Source: Acidobacteriaceae bacterium (GTDB lineage Bacteria > Acidobacteriota > Terriglobia > Terriglobales > Acidobacteriaceae). Taken from it: DNA of 37,127 nucleotides. Both the position numbers and the translations under genes were made by a program. The stretch is from assembly GCA_030042915.1 (NCBI GenBank), contig JASHYS010000046.1, positions 1 to 37,127 on the forward strand, in the 5' to 3' direction. Of this stretch, positions 23,297 to 32,158 are shown piece after piece. The stretch's first letter is position 1; every line of letters begins with the position of its first letter. The notes beneath the pieces are model-generated. The model was given only the letters and a program-made list of their open reading frames with translations. It ran no database searches and was not told the origin of the DNA.

Positions 23297-24682
23297 CTAG
23301 CGTTGTTCCGAGGCCTCTGCGACTCTGGCGACTTGGGACTCTACGTTCTTTCCCTGCTCCAGCTTGCCGCCATGTCGCCGGTCGGACTTCAACAGGAGGA
23401 AGGCGAAGACGAGTCCGGCCACGCCAAGGCAGGCGAACATGATCTGGGTCGCGGTGTAGGTTCCGGTGACATCGCGGAGCTTGCCATTCAGCAGAGGGAA
23501 GAGCCCGAGACCCATGTTCTGGATGGCCGTCATCAGGCCGAAGGCCGTGCCCACGCGCTTCTCCTCCACCACCAGCGGAACCGATGGCCACATGGCCGCG
23601 GGAACCAGGACGAAGGCTGCGCCCAGCACGATCATGCTGGGGATTGGATTCCAGTGTGTGATGCCCATGATGAGGTGGGCGGGAATCATCATCAGGGAGC
23701 CCACGACCATCAGCGTGGCTCGTTTGCCGATACGGTCCACCAGGTTGCCCGCGAAGGGTGCGAAAACCATTGACGCAAAGATGATGATGCTGGTGATTCC
23801 CGGCGCCGTGGAAAACATGTGCAGGAAGTTGTCAAACACCTGCGCCATAAAGCCGCCTGAGGAGGCGCTCACCAGCGGGAAGCTCCATTTGCCGTGGAAC
23901 ATGTCGGTGGCGAGCGCCGTGAAGGGGAAGATGGCGCTATAGAAGGTGACGCAGAGCAAGACAACGTACCAGTAGGATGAGTTGAACTTCCCGATATCGG
24001 AGAAGACGATTTTGTCGCTGCCCTCCGGCTTGGGAAGCGCGAGCACCTTCTCGCCATGCAGATCCATGACGTTGTACACCAGGTTGCAGAGCACTGAGAA
24101 CAGGCAGAAACCCGCCGCCGCCCAAAGCGCCACGCGGTAGCTGCCGAAGTATTCGGAGATCAGTTCTTCGGTGTTGAAGCTGAAGAGCGTCCCGATACGG
24201 CTGACGGTAAGGGCGATGCCAAAGGCAAGCGCCATCTCTTTGCCTTTGAACCAGCGGCTGATGACTGCGCTCTGCACCGCGATGAGGGTTTCGGAACCGG
24301 CTCCGAAGATCAACCGCCCGGCGAACAGCTGCCACTTGGCATGCGCGAGGGCCACGATGGTAGCGCCTACAAAGATGAGGGTGCTGAACAGGAGGGTGGA
24401 GCGGCGCGGACCCAGCTTGTCGTAAAGCATGCCTCCGAAGAAGACGATGAAGACGGCAGCCACCGAGTAGGCCGTGTAGAGATTGCCGATGGTGCTGCGG
24501 TCGAGATGGAGAGCCTGAATGAGCGTGGGTGCGAGAGCGCCGATGCTGTCGTAGGCAAAGTAGGTGCCCAGAACCAGCAGACTGATGAACAGCAAAATGG
24601 TAAAGCGATAAGGGCGCCCCGATGGATGGAAGAATCCCACGGATTCTCCAGCTTCGGACCGGCGGCTTGAGGGATCGGACAT
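23297..24682 (-). CDS. MFS transporter, MFSD1-like
   Basis: A 461-residue major facilitator with about 12 membrane helices. ATG at 24682 is chosen because AGGAG lies 10 nt upstream; another ATG at 24718 has no such site. Motif A-like stretch YDKLGPRR follows helix 2. The pieces YFAYDSIGALAPTLIQ, GNLYTAYSVAAVFIVFFGG, GAGSETLIAVQSAVISRWFKGKE and the second-half FAPFAGNLVDRIGKR strongly recall the MFSD1 group, first described for lysosomal dipeptide export in animals. The substrate in bacteria is not established. Monocistronic by position, with about 160 nt to the tyrA stop. Confidence 0.92.
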   Translation of the reverse strand: MSDPSSRRSEAGESVGFFHPSGRPYRFTILLFISLLVLGTYFAYDSIGALAPTLIQALHLDRSTIGNLYTAYSVAAVFIVFFGGMLYDKLGPRRSTLLFSTLIFVGATIVALAHAKWQLFAGRLIFGAGSETLIAVQSAVISRWFKGKEMALAFGIALTVSRIGTLFSFNTEELISEYFGSYRVALWAAAGFCLFSVLCNLVYNVMDLHGEKVLALPKPEGSDKIVFSDIGKFNSSYWYVVLLCVTFYSAIFPFTALATDMFHGKWSFPLVSASSGGFMAQVFDNFLHMFSTAPGITSIIIFASMVFAPFAGNLVDRIGKRATLMVVGSLMMIPAHLIMGITHWNPIPSMIVLGAAFVLVPAAMWPSVPLVVEEKRVGTAFGLMTAIQNMGLGLFPLLNGKLRDVTGTYTATQIMFACLGVAGLVFAFLLLKSDRRHGGKLEQGKNVESQVARVAEASEQR

Positions 24683-24844
24683 GGAGGCGAGACTCCTGAA
24701 GCTCAGCGACCTCGACATCGATGCACCGTGGTGGCTGGGCGTGAGGTCCGCAACCTCGAAGATAGCAGACAGCCTCAGACTGGCCGATTTGCCCTGGCCC
24801 CATAACGAAAAAGGGCGCGAAAATGACGGTCTATTGCGGCAAGG

Positions 24845-25708
24845 CTATTGGCCGCGGCGGAAGCGATTGGCCCGCTCGAATTCGTTGCGCAACTGGGGCG
24901 TGCGCAGATTCTCGCGCAGGTACGCGAGACGCTGCTCGAGAGCCAGCAACGCTCGCTCCACGGCTTCAGTGTTGGTGTGGGCGATGTCGCGCCACATGGA
25001 GTAGGGACTGGCGCCCAGGCGCGTCATCTCGCGCAGCGCGCGCCCGCCCACGTCCTTAAGCTCAGGTGCTTCGCCGACTTCTTCTTCAAGCAGCGCGCTG
25101 AGCGCCGTGGCCGTGAACTGCGGCAGATGGCTGACCCATGCGACCAGCTCGTCGTGGCGGACAGGATCGAGATCGAGAGTCTTCGCGCCCATTTTCGTCA
25201 CCCACTCGCGCCAATCCTTCACAAGCTCGGCCGCACGCGGAGAGCGCTGCTCCGGGGAATCGTCGGTAAACAACCAGACGGCGCCGCGAAACAGGTTGGC
25301 TTCGGCCAGCGCGGCGCCACCGCGTTCCTTGCCCGCCATGGGATGGCCGGGAAGAAATGCCGCGCGGCCCGGTTTGTTGTAGAGGCGTACGGAAGCCTCA
25401 GCGATGAGCCGCTTGGTGCTGCCCACGTCAGTGACCAGTTGTTCGGGGCCGAGCACGCCGGCCAGCTTTTCCATGAAATCGAGCGTGGCGTAAATGGGGA
25501 CAGCAAGGAGCGTGACCTGGCTGGCTCGCGCGGCGTCGATCGCGTCGGGCGCAAGGGAATCGATTGCGCCCATCTTCAGCGCGAGCTGCCCCTGCTCGGA
25601 GCTACGGTTCCAGCCAACGATGGCGCCCTTGAATCCGGTGGCGCGCAGGGCGAGGCCCACTGAGGTGCCCAACAGCCCGGTGCCGAGGATGGCGATGCGC
25701 GAGATCAA
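24845..25708 (-). CDS. tyrA: Prephenate dehydrogenase
   Basis: Converts prephenate to 4-hydroxyphenylpyruvate with NAD(P). The 287-residue protein starts with a Rossmann motif (IAILGTGLLGTSVGLAL) and has the family pieces TDVGSTKRLI, LPGHPMAGKERGG and HDELVAWVSHLPQFTATAL, including the catalytic His region. There is no C-terminal ACT domain, so feedback control by tyrosine is not built in by that route. The start is TTG at 25708, with AAGGA 5 nt upstream. It is the last gene of the aromatic cluster, 141 nt after the DAHP synthase gene across a repeat-bearing spacer. Confidence 0.94.
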   Translation of the reverse strand: MISRIAILGTGLLGTSVGLALRATGFKGAIVGWNRSSEQGQLALKMGAIDSLAPDAIDAARASQVTLLAVPIYATLDFMEKLAGVLGPEQLVTDVGSTKRLIAEASVRLYNKPGRAAFLPGHPMAGKERGGAALAEANLFRGAVWLFTDDSPEQRSPRAAELVKDWREWVTKMGAKTLDLDPVRHDELVAWVSHLPQFTATALSALLEEEVGEAPELKDVGGRALREMTRLGASPYSMWRDIAHTNTEAVERALLALEQRLAYLRENLRTPQLRNEFERANRFRRGQ

Positions 25709-25722
25709 GGTCTTCCTTGAAA

Positions 25723-25845
25723 AGCGGAGTTAGGGGCGCTAGCTGCGCTTCGCGCGAGTCAGCGGAGTCGGGGGCCCCGAGGTTCGCGAGGACGCCGACT
25801 GATTTTCTAACTCCGCTAACTACGCTAACACCGCGAACCCCGCTG
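25723..25845. repeat. Second intergenic repeat family (GCTAAC-type units)
   Basis: A perfect 11-bp inverted repeat (25723-25733 with 25807-25817) bounds the DAHP synthase-tyrA spacer. Around the second arm lies a run of GCTAAC/GCGAAC-like units, 25807-25845. A related copy lies at 35947-35966. The arms could form a long hairpin in the operon mRNA. Confidence 0.55.
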
Positions 25846-25849
25846 CTTT

Positions 25850-26866
25850 TTACAGGGTCCTTCCCACCGCCTCGGCCAGCACCCTCAGCTCGCTCACCAG
25901 CGTCTCAAACTGATCGAGATAAAGCGTCTGCGCGGCGTCGGAGACAGCCTTGTCGGCGAGGGGGTGAATTTCGATGAGCAGCGCATCGACGCCCGCGGCC
26001 ACGGCGGCCTTGGCCATTGCCGGAACCATGTCACGCCGCCCCATTGCGTGCGAGGGGTCGGCGACCACGGGCAGGTGCGAAAGCTTTTTCAGCACCGGAA
26101 TGGCCGCGATATCCATGGTGTTGCGCGTTGAGGTTTCGTAGGTGCGTATGCCGCGCTCGCAAAGAATCACATCGTAGTTGCCCCCGGAGAGGATGTACTC
26201 GCTCGAAAGCAGGAGTTCCTCCACCGTGGCCGCAATGCCGCGCTTGAGCAGGATGGGTTTGCGGACCTGGCCCAACTCGCGCAGCAGGTTGAAGTTCTGC
26301 ATGCTGCGCGCTCCGACCTGGAAGCAGTCCACCAGCGGCAGCATGGGCTCGATCTGCGCAATCTCCATCACCTCGCTCACCACGGCCAAGCCGTTTTCGT
26401 CGGCCGCTTCGCGCATCGCCTCCAGGCCGGGAATGCCCAGCCCCTGGAACGAATACGGCGAGGTGCGCGGCTTGAATGCACCACCACGCAGAAAACGTCC
26501 GCCTGCATTCTTCACGCACTCCGCGATGGTAGCGATCTGCTTGCGGCTTTCTACCGCGCAGGGCCCAGCGATGATCGCCACCTGCTGGCCGCCGATTGTG
26601 GCGCCATTTGGAAACTGAATGACGGTGCCCTCAGGCCGCCATGCGCGGCCGGCCAGCTTGTAGGGCGCGCTGATGCGGTGCACGTGCATTACGCCCGGGA
26701 GCATTTCAAATTTCGTAAGGTCGAGGGCGGCCGTGGGGCCGACACCCGCCAGGATGGTCTGGAACTCGCCTGTGGTGCGATGCACGTCCACGCCTGCCTC
26801 TTCCATGGCGCTGATGACGGCATCGATCTGCTCTTCGGTAGCTTTCTCCTGCATGGCGACAATCAT
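25850..26866 (-). CDS. aroF: 3-deoxy-7-phosphoheptulonate synthase, class I beta
   Basis: Catalyses the first step of the shikimate pathway from phosphoenolpyruvate and erythrose 4-phosphate. Residues 1-70 are a ferredoxin-like regulatory domain (MIVAMQEKATEEQIDAVISA to GVMHVHRIS), the rest a TIM barrel with IIAGPCAVESRKQI, LKRGIAATVEELLLSSEYI and DPSHAMGRRDMV. 338 residues, a standard length for this class. Its ATG overlaps the chorismate mutase stop by 4 nt. In several bacteria this class binds chorismate mutase as a fusion or complex for feedback control, so the coupling here is meaningful. Confidence 0.96.
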   Translation of the reverse strand: MIVAMQEKATEEQIDAVISAMEEAGVDVHRTTGEFQTILAGVGPTAALDLTKFEMLPGVMHVHRISAPYKLAGRAWRPEGTVIQFPNGATIGGQQVAIIAGPCAVESRKQIATIAECVKNAGGRFLRGGAFKPRTSPYSFQGLGIPGLEAMREAADENGLAVVSEVMEIAQIEPMLPLVDCFQVGARSMQNFNLLRELGQVRKPILLKRGIAATVEELLLSSEYILSGGNYDVILCERGIRTYETSTRNTMDIAAIPVLKKLSHLPVVADPSHAMGRRDMVPAMAKAAVAAGVDALLIEIHPLADKAVSDAAQTLYLDQFETLVSELRVLAEAVGRTL

Positions 26867-27258
26867 GGTTTATTCCCTGTCTCGGGTTTCGTCCCGGGGT
26901 CCCCAGCGTCGGGCCCTTGTCGCTGGGGTTGTGGGGTACCCGCGGCGTGGCCCGGTTGACCCGATGTTCGGGCGGCTTGGGCGTTTCTCTCACTGGCCAG
27001 CTCGTTGCGTTGCAACGCCCGCATCACGTCGATAATGCGCTCGTAAATGTGCGTTAGCTCGATGTCAGGCAGCGGACCCTTGTTGGCCGCGCGCACGTTG
27101 GCGTAGATGACCTTTTCGCGCTCCGGCTCGTAGACCGGCAACGAAGTGGCAGCCTTGAGATGGCCAATCATCTGCGCGGCGCGCGCACGCTCGCTGATCA
27201 GCTCTACGAGCTGGCGGTCCAGCGCATCGATCTGGATTCGCAGGTCTTCGATGGTCAT
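26863..27258 (-). CDS. Chorismate mutase, AroQ type, with a disordered tail
   Basis: Converts chorismate to prephenate. The AroQ helical core is residues 1-88 of 131 (MTIEDLRIQIDALDRQLVELI, then AAQMIGHLKAATSLPVYEPEREK and YERIIDVMRALQ), complete with the catalytic Arg/Lys/Glu positions. ATG at 27258 is chosen because the purine run GAGG is 6 nt upstream; GTG at 27279 is an alternative. The C-terminal 43 residues are Gln/Gly/Pro-rich and unlike the family; the DNA there holds a palindrome. The end overlaps the DAHP synthase start. Confidence 0.93.
   Translation of the reverse strand: MTIEDLRIQIDALDRQLVELISERARAAQMIGHLKAATSLPVYEPEREKVIYANVRAANKGPLPDIELTHIYERIIDVMRALQRNELASERNAQAARTSGQPGHAAGTPQPQRQGPDAGDPGTKPETGNKP
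26901..26928. repeat. Palindrome inside the tail of the chorismate mutase gene
   Basis: A perfect 8-bp inverted repeat (26901-26908 with 26921-26928) with a 12-nt centre occurs in the part coding for the odd tail of chorismate mutase, 35-60 nt before the DAHP synthase start. It could be a repeat element that entered the gene and extended it. Confidence 0.45.
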
Positions 27259-27280
27259 TGCAACCTCGACTACAGCCACT

Positions 27281-27306
27281 AGCTGCTAGCTTCCAGCTCC
27301 TAGCTC
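27281..27306. repeat. AGCT-rich repeat, copy before chorismate mutase
   Basis: Contains the exact 20-mer (27282-27301) found in reverse complement at 5988-6007. Positions 27287-27306 pair with 27351-27370 at 18 of 20 positions, with a 44-nt loop, in the trpA-chorismate mutase spacer. Confidence 0.7.
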
Positions 27307-27350
27307 CATTCAACTGGTGCAAACCTACGCGGCTCGGGTCCGGCACGCGC

Positions 27351-27380
27351 GAGCTGGGAGCTAGAAGCTAAACGCTAGAA
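27351..27380. repeat. AGCT-rich repeat, inverted partner after trpA
   Basis: Inverted partner of 27287-27306, starting 10 nt from the trpA stop. Units of GCTAGAAGCT type. Together the two arms could form a long hairpin between trpA and the mutase gene. Confidence 0.65.
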
Positions 27381-27390
27381 GCCGCATTTC

Positions 27391-28221
27391 TCACCGGGCC
27401 AGCGCCGCATGGGGTAAGCGCAGGCCCTTGATAAATCGGGCGACGGAATCTGGAGCAGCGCCGGGCGTTGCACGCTCGACGAGCTCGACGATCGCGCTGC
27501 CAATCACCGCGGCGTCTGCAAACTCCGCCACCTGCGCGACGTGTTCGGCGTTGCTGATGCCGAACCCTACGGCCACCGGCAGCCCCTTACCGGCGGGTCC
27601 AGTCCATCGACGGATGCGCGCGACCAACGCGGCGGAATCGGAAGTCAGGCTCTGCTGCGTGCCCGTGATGCCGGTGCGCGAAATGGCATAGACGAAACCT
27701 TTCGAATGCGCGGCGATGGCTTCAAGACGCGCGTCGGGACTGGTGGGCGCAGCAAGAAAAATCGATGCCAGGCCCACGCGGTCCAGTTCAGCAAGATATT
27801 CCGCGGCTTCTTCGATGATCATGTCCGTGGCCAGCACGCCGTCCACGCCTGCAGCGGCAGCATCATCGGCAAATTTATGAAGGCCGTAACGCAGTATCGG
27901 ATTCAGATAGCTGAAAATCACGAGCCCTGCTGCGGGCCGCGCCGTGCGAATCTCGCTGGCCAGTGTGAGGACATCCTTGAGACGCGTGCCATGCGCAAGG
28001 GCTCGCTCACTGGCGCGCTGGATGATGGGTCCGTCGGCCAGGGGATCGCTGAAGGGGACGCCCAACTCGATTACATCGGCGCCGGCATCGACGGCAGCAA
28101 GTGCAATCGCACGAGTAGCGGCAAGGCACTCGCGGGCGCTGATGCAGCCGGCGTGCAGGCCGGCGTCGCCGGCCGTGAGATAAACCACAAGACCCGGCTT
28201 GTGATGGAAACGAATCGGCAT
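27391..28221 (-). CDS. trpA: Tryptophan synthase alpha subunit
   Basis: Cleaves indole-3-glycerol phosphate to indole, which passes to TrpB. 276 residues; the TIM barrel includes VIELGVPFSDPLADGPIIQ (catalytic Glu region), GVLATDMIIEEAAEY (Asp region), FVYAISRTGITGTQ and VAVGFGISN (phosphate-binding). ATG at 28221, with a poorly placed purine run, 16 nt after the trpB stop, so likely coupled. It is followed by the repeat-bearing spacer and the chorismate mutase gene. Confidence 0.97.
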   Translation of the reverse strand: MPIRFHHKPGLVVYLTAGDAGLHAGCISARECLAATRAIALAAVDAGADVIELGVPFSDPLADGPIIQRASERALAHGTRLKDVLTLASEIRTARPAAGLVIFSYLNPILRYGLHKFADDAAAAGVDGVLATDMIIEEAAEYLAELDRVGLASIFLAAPTSPDARLEAIAAHSKGFVYAISRTGITGTQQSLTSDSAALVARIRRWTGPAGKGLPVAVGFGISNAEHVAQVAEFADAAVIGSAIVELVERATPGAAPDSVARFIKGLRLPHAALAR

Positions 28222-28237
28222 GGAGCAGCTTGGATTC

Positions 28238-29446
28238 CTACAACTTCAATTCGCGCGCAAGGATACCCATATCCTTGTCGCCGCGGCCTGAGAGATTTAC
28301 CACCAGTATGTCACGCGGGCCATATGTGGGAGCAACGCGCAGAGCTTCGGCCACGGCATGCGCGCTTTCAAGCGCAGGTAGAATCCCCTCGGTGCGCGCC
28401 AGCTTGACCACCGCATCAAGCGCTTCGGCATCGTCGCGCGAAACGTACTCGGCGCGGTGCGTGTCGTGCAGCATGGCGTGCTCGGGGCCGATGGAAGCGT
28501 AGTCGAGGCCGGCGGAGACCGAGTGCGTGAGCGCGATCTGTCCGTCCTCATCCTGCAGAACATAGGAATACGTGCCCTGCAGCACGCCGGGCGCTCCGCC
28601 CTGGAAACGCGCTGCATGCTCACCCAGCGCCGAGCCGCGCCCACCGGCTTCTACTCCAATCAGCCGCACCTGCGGGTCGGGAATGAACTCGTAGAACGCG
28701 CCAATGGCGTTGGACCCGCCGCCCACGCAGGCGATGATCGCATTCGGCAGCCGGCCTTCCTTGTCGAGAATTTGGCCTCGGATCTCCTCGCCGATCACGC
28801 GCTGGAAGTCGCGCACCATGGTGGGATAGGGATGCGCGCCGAGCGCGCTGCCGAGCAGGTAGTACGTGGTGCGCACGTTCGTCACCCAGTCGCGCATGGC
28901 CTCGCTGATGGCGTCTTTGAGCGTCTTGGCGCCCGAAGAGACGCCACGGACTTCGGCGCCCAGCAGCCGCATGCGCTTCACATTCAGCTCCTGGCGCTCC
29001 ATATCCACGTCGCCCATGTAGATGATGCAGTCAAGCCCCAGAAGCGCACAGGCGCTGGCCGTGGCCACACCGTGCTGGCCCGCGCCGGTTTCGGCAATCA
29101 CGCGCTTCTTGCCCATGCGCCGCGCCAGCAGCGCCTGGCCCAGCGAGTTGTTGATCTTGTGCGCGCCCGTGTGGAGCAGGTCTTCGCGCTTCAAATAGAT
29201 TTTGGCGCCGCCCAGCGATTCTGTGAGCCGCTGGGCGAAGTAAAGGGGGGTGGGCCGCCCAGCGTAGTCCTTCAGCAGTGAGTTGAGCTCGGCCTGGAAC
29301 GCCACGTCGGACTTAGCCTCTGCGTAGGCGTGCTCCAGTTCATCCAGCGCCGCCACCAACGTCTCCGGCACATAGCGTCCGCCGTAAGCGCCGAAGCGCC
29401 CGGGCCGCGACTCGGTGGAATTGGCTGAATGAATGGTCGACGCCAT
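28238..29446 (-). CDS. trpB: Tryptophan synthase beta subunit
   Basis: PLP enzyme joining indole and serine. 402 residues with [20 protein letters not shown] at the start, the PLP lysine motif [19 protein letters not shown], and the glycine-rich [10 protein letters not shown] phosphate loop. Family TrpB1. ATG at 29446 has AGGAG 6 nt upstream. First gene of the aromatic cluster; its promoter should lie in 29447-29620 (174 nt, divergent from the acylase gene), where TAAACT occurs about 40 nt before the start but no good -35 was found. No Trp-codon leader peptide was recognised. Confidence 0.97.
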   Translation of the reverse strand: MASTIHSANSTESRPGRFGAYGGRYVPETLVAALDELEHAYAEAKSDVAFQAELNSLLKDYAGRPTPLYFAQRLTESLGGAKIYLKREDLLHTGAHKINNSLGQALLARRMGKKRVIAETGAGQHGVATASACALLGLDCIIYMGDVDMERQELNVKRMRLLGAEVRGVSSGAKTLKDAISEAMRDWVTNVRTTYYLLGSALGAHPYPTMVRDFQRVIGEEIRGQILDKEGRLPNAIIACVGGGSNAIGAFYEFIPDPQVRLIGVEAGGRGSALGEHAARFQGGAPGVLQGTYSYVLQDEDGQIALTHSVSAGLDYASIGPEHAMLHDTHRAEYVSRDDAEALDAVVKLARTEGILPALESAHAVAEALRVAPTYGPRDILVVNLSGRGDKDMGILARELKL

Positions 29447-29620
29447 GCTTTGCTCCTGCTTGAGCCCGCGTAACGGGGAGCTTTTAGTTTACTAGCAGCA
29501 GTCGTTTCGCCGCCTGAAGCAGCGGGCCAGCCGGATTGGTTTCCGCGGATCCGGCTCCTCCGGATGGTCTGATCTCCGTCACGCACCAACTCATCCGGCG
29601 GCGTATTCTGTAGCTGACCG

Positions 29621-32158
29621 ATGGCAGCCAAATCCCCAGCAAATCCAACCTCTTCGCGGGCAGCGACGCTGCAGATGCGCAGTCGCAAACGACGCTGGCC
29701 ACGCAGACTCCTTTGGGCCGCTATCAGTCTGTTGGCGATTCTCCTGCTCACGGCCGGCGCCGGTGTCCTGTGGCTGCGCTCCGCGGCGCTGGCCGCACTG
29801 CCGCAACTCGACGGCGAAGTCCATCTGGCCGGCCTTTCCGCGCCCGTCACCGTGCGCCGCGACGCGCACGGCGTCCCTCACATCGAAGCCGCCACGCAGG
29901 ATGACCTTCTGGTTGCCCAGGGCTACGTGACTGCTCAGGATCGCCTGTGGCAGATGGATAGCATCCGGCGCAGCTCCAACGGCGAGCTGGCCGAAATTCT
30001 CGGACCCGCGCTCCTCAGGCATGACGAAGAGCAGCGCGTGCTCCAAATTCGTCTCACGGCCCAGCGCATCTACGATCACCTAACTCCGGCCGATCGCGCG
30101 CGCCTCGACGACTACGCGCGCGGAGTCAATCTTTATATCGCGCAGTGCGAGCAGGCGCGCGCGCTACCAGTCGAGTTCCGCCTGCTGATGTACCAGCCGA
30201 CGCCGTGGCGGGGCGTCGATTCGGTCAGCGTGGGATTGGCGATTGTGCAAACCATCGATACGAGTTTTACGATCAAACTTTCGCGCGCGCGCATTGCCGC
30301 CCGGTTGAACGATCCGAAGCTCGAAGCCGACCTCTACCCTGTCGGCTCGTGGCGCGACCACCCACCCACCGGCATCCGCGTCGACCTGACCGAGCCGCAA
30401 CCCATACCGGTTCCCTCAAAGAAGGATGAGGACGAGGACGACGACGAACCCACGAAAACGCGCCTGGCGCCCGGTGACGGAGCCGTGCTGCCCGCGTTCG
30501 CTCCGCTCGATGACGCACGCTCGCTGCAGGCGGTACCGGGTCTGCCCGGCTGCAACGAGTGCGCCGCAGGGTCGAACAACTGGGTGATTGCAGGGAGCCA
30601 CACTGCCAGCGGCAAGCCTTTGCTATCCAATGATATGCACCTCGCGCTGCGCGTCCCCGACACGTGGTACATGGCCGATTTGCGCGCGTCGGGCTATCAC
30701 GCCGGCGGTGTAACGCTGCCCGGCCTTCCCTTCGTCATCGCCGGCCACAACGAGCATGTGGCGTGGGGATTCACCGCCCTCTATGCCGACGTTCAGGACC
30801 TATACACGGAAAAGCTCGACGGCAAGGGGAACTACCAAGGCATCGATGCGCAGTGGCATCCGCTCGCCGTGGATCGCGAAGTGATTCGCGTGCGCGGCGG
30901 CAAAGATGTGACGCTCGAAGTTCAATCCACAGAGCACGGACCGCTGCTCGACCCGCTTTTGCACGCCGGCGACGCTGCAATTGCCCTCAAGTGGAACCTC
31001 TACGATCCCGGGCTGAATGCAATTCCGCTCTATGAGATGAATGTGGCGTCGAACTGGACGGAGTTCTCGGCTGCGATTGCCCTATGGTGCTGGCCGGCGC
31101 AGAACATGGTCTATTCCGACGATCAGGGGCACATCGCCTACCATGCCATGGGACGCATTCCGCTACGGCCCGGAGGCCTGGCCGACGTGGCCATTGCCGG
31201 CGGCGGACACGAATGGCAAGGCTACATCCCGTTCGATCAAATGCCCAACGCTGTTGACCCGCCGTCAGGATTCCTGGCCACGGCCAACTCCCGCGTCACC
31301 ACCGATAAGTCTCCCTATCCGATCACGCACCAGTGGGCCGATCCCTACCGCATCGAGCGCATCTATAAATCTCTCGACGGCCGCGACCAGCTGACGCGCG
31401 CAGACATGCTGGCCACTCAAACCGACATCTACAGCGAGGTTGACCAGGAGTTGGGCCACCGCTTTGCTTATGCCATCGACCATACGCCCGGCCCGGAAGG
31501 CAACGGCGACGAGCGCATGCGCCTGGCCGCCGACCTGATGCGCAGCTGGGATGGGCGTCTTACCGTCGATTCCGCTGCCGCCTCCCTGGTTACGCAAACG
31601 CGCGCCGCGCTGTGGCCTCTGATACTCGAGCCCAAGCTGGGCAAACTGGCCGGCAACTACGTATGGGGCGAGTCGGCCTTCGCCGAAGAAGAGATCGTGA
31701 TGCACGCCAAGCTGGCGTGGCTTCCGAAAGACTACAAGAACTGGGACGCGCTTCTGACCGCGGCGGTGCGCAGAGGCATGGGCGACGGAAAAGCGCCTTC
31801 GGACGTGGCGCAATGGACCTACGGAAGCTGGCATGTAGTCGACGTGGAGCATCCGCTGGATGGGTTTCTCCCTCTTATCGGCAGCATTGCCGGAACCGGT
31901 CCGCAGCCGCTCAGCGGCGATCGAACCACCGTGAAACAAGTGGATCGCACCTTGGGCCCTTCGCAGCGCTTCACCATGGACTGGAGCAACATCGACGCGT
32001 CGACGGAAAACGTCGTGATGGGCGAAAGCGGCAATCCCATGAGCCCCTACTTCCGCGACCAATGGAATGATTGGTACAACGGAACCACGTTCGCGCTGCC
32101 ATTCACACCGGCTGCCGTGGCGGCGCAAACCCGCCACACTCTGCGTTTGCTGCCATGA
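29621..32158 (+). CDS. Penicillin acylase family (Ntn hydrolase) protein
   Basis: 845 residues. A membrane anchor or signal segment lies at about 30-52. The alpha-like part follows (GVPHIEAATQDDLLVAQGYV, QDRLWQMDSIRR), then a linker with an acidic run (KKDEDEDDDEP, 267-277), then the beta-chain start with nucleophile Ser318 in GSNNWVIAG. Downstream pieces LSNDMHLALRVPDTWY, AGHNEHVAWGFTALYADVQDLY and the C-terminal SQRFTMDWSN fit the family. Such enzymes cleave themselves before the Ser and hydrolyse amides, including acyl-homoserine lactones in some; the substrate here is unknown. ATG at 29621 has no clear Shine-Dalgarno; ATG at 29675 is an alternative. The stop overlaps the next gene by 4 nt. 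Confidence 0.92.
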   Translation: MAAKSPANPTSSRAATLQMRSRKRRWPRRLLWAAISLLAILLLTAGAGVLWLRSAALAALPQLDGEVHLAGLSAPVTVRRDAHGVPHIEAATQDDLLVAQGYVTAQDRLWQMDSIRRSSNGELAEILGPALLRHDEEQRVLQIRLTAQRIYDHLTPADRARLDDYARGVNLYIAQCEQARALPVEFRLLMYQPTPWRGVDSVSVGLAIVQTIDTSFTIKLSRARIAARLNDPKLEADLYPVGSWRDHPPTGIRVDLTEPQPIPVPSKKDEDEDDDEPTKTRLAPGDGAVLPAFAPLDDARSLQAVPGLPGCNECAAGSNNWVIAGSHTASGKPLLSNDMHLALRVPDTWYMADLRASGYHAGGVTLPGLPFVIAGHNEHVAWGFTALYADVQDLYTEKLDGKGNYQGIDAQWHPLAVDREVIRVRGGKDVTLEVQSTEHGPLLDPLLHAGDAAIALKWNLYDPGLNAIPLYEMNVASNWTEFSAAIALWCWPAQNMVYSDDQGHIAYHAMGRIPLRPGGLADVAIAGGGHEWQGYIPFDQMPNAVDPPSGFLATANSRVTTDKSPYPITHQWADPYRIERIYKSLDGRDQLTRADMLATQTDIYSEVDQELGHRFAYAIDHTPGPEGNGDERMRLAADLMRSWDGRLTVDSAAASLVTQTRAALWPLILEPKLGKLAGNYVWGESAFAEEEIVMHAKLAWLPKDYKNWDALLTAAVRRGMGDGKAPSDVAQWTYGSWHVVDVEHPLDGFLPLIGSIAGTGPQPLSGDRTTVKQVDRTLGPSQRFTMDWSNIDASTENVVMGESGNPMSPYFRDQWNDWYNGTTFALPFTPAAVAAQTRHTLRLLP

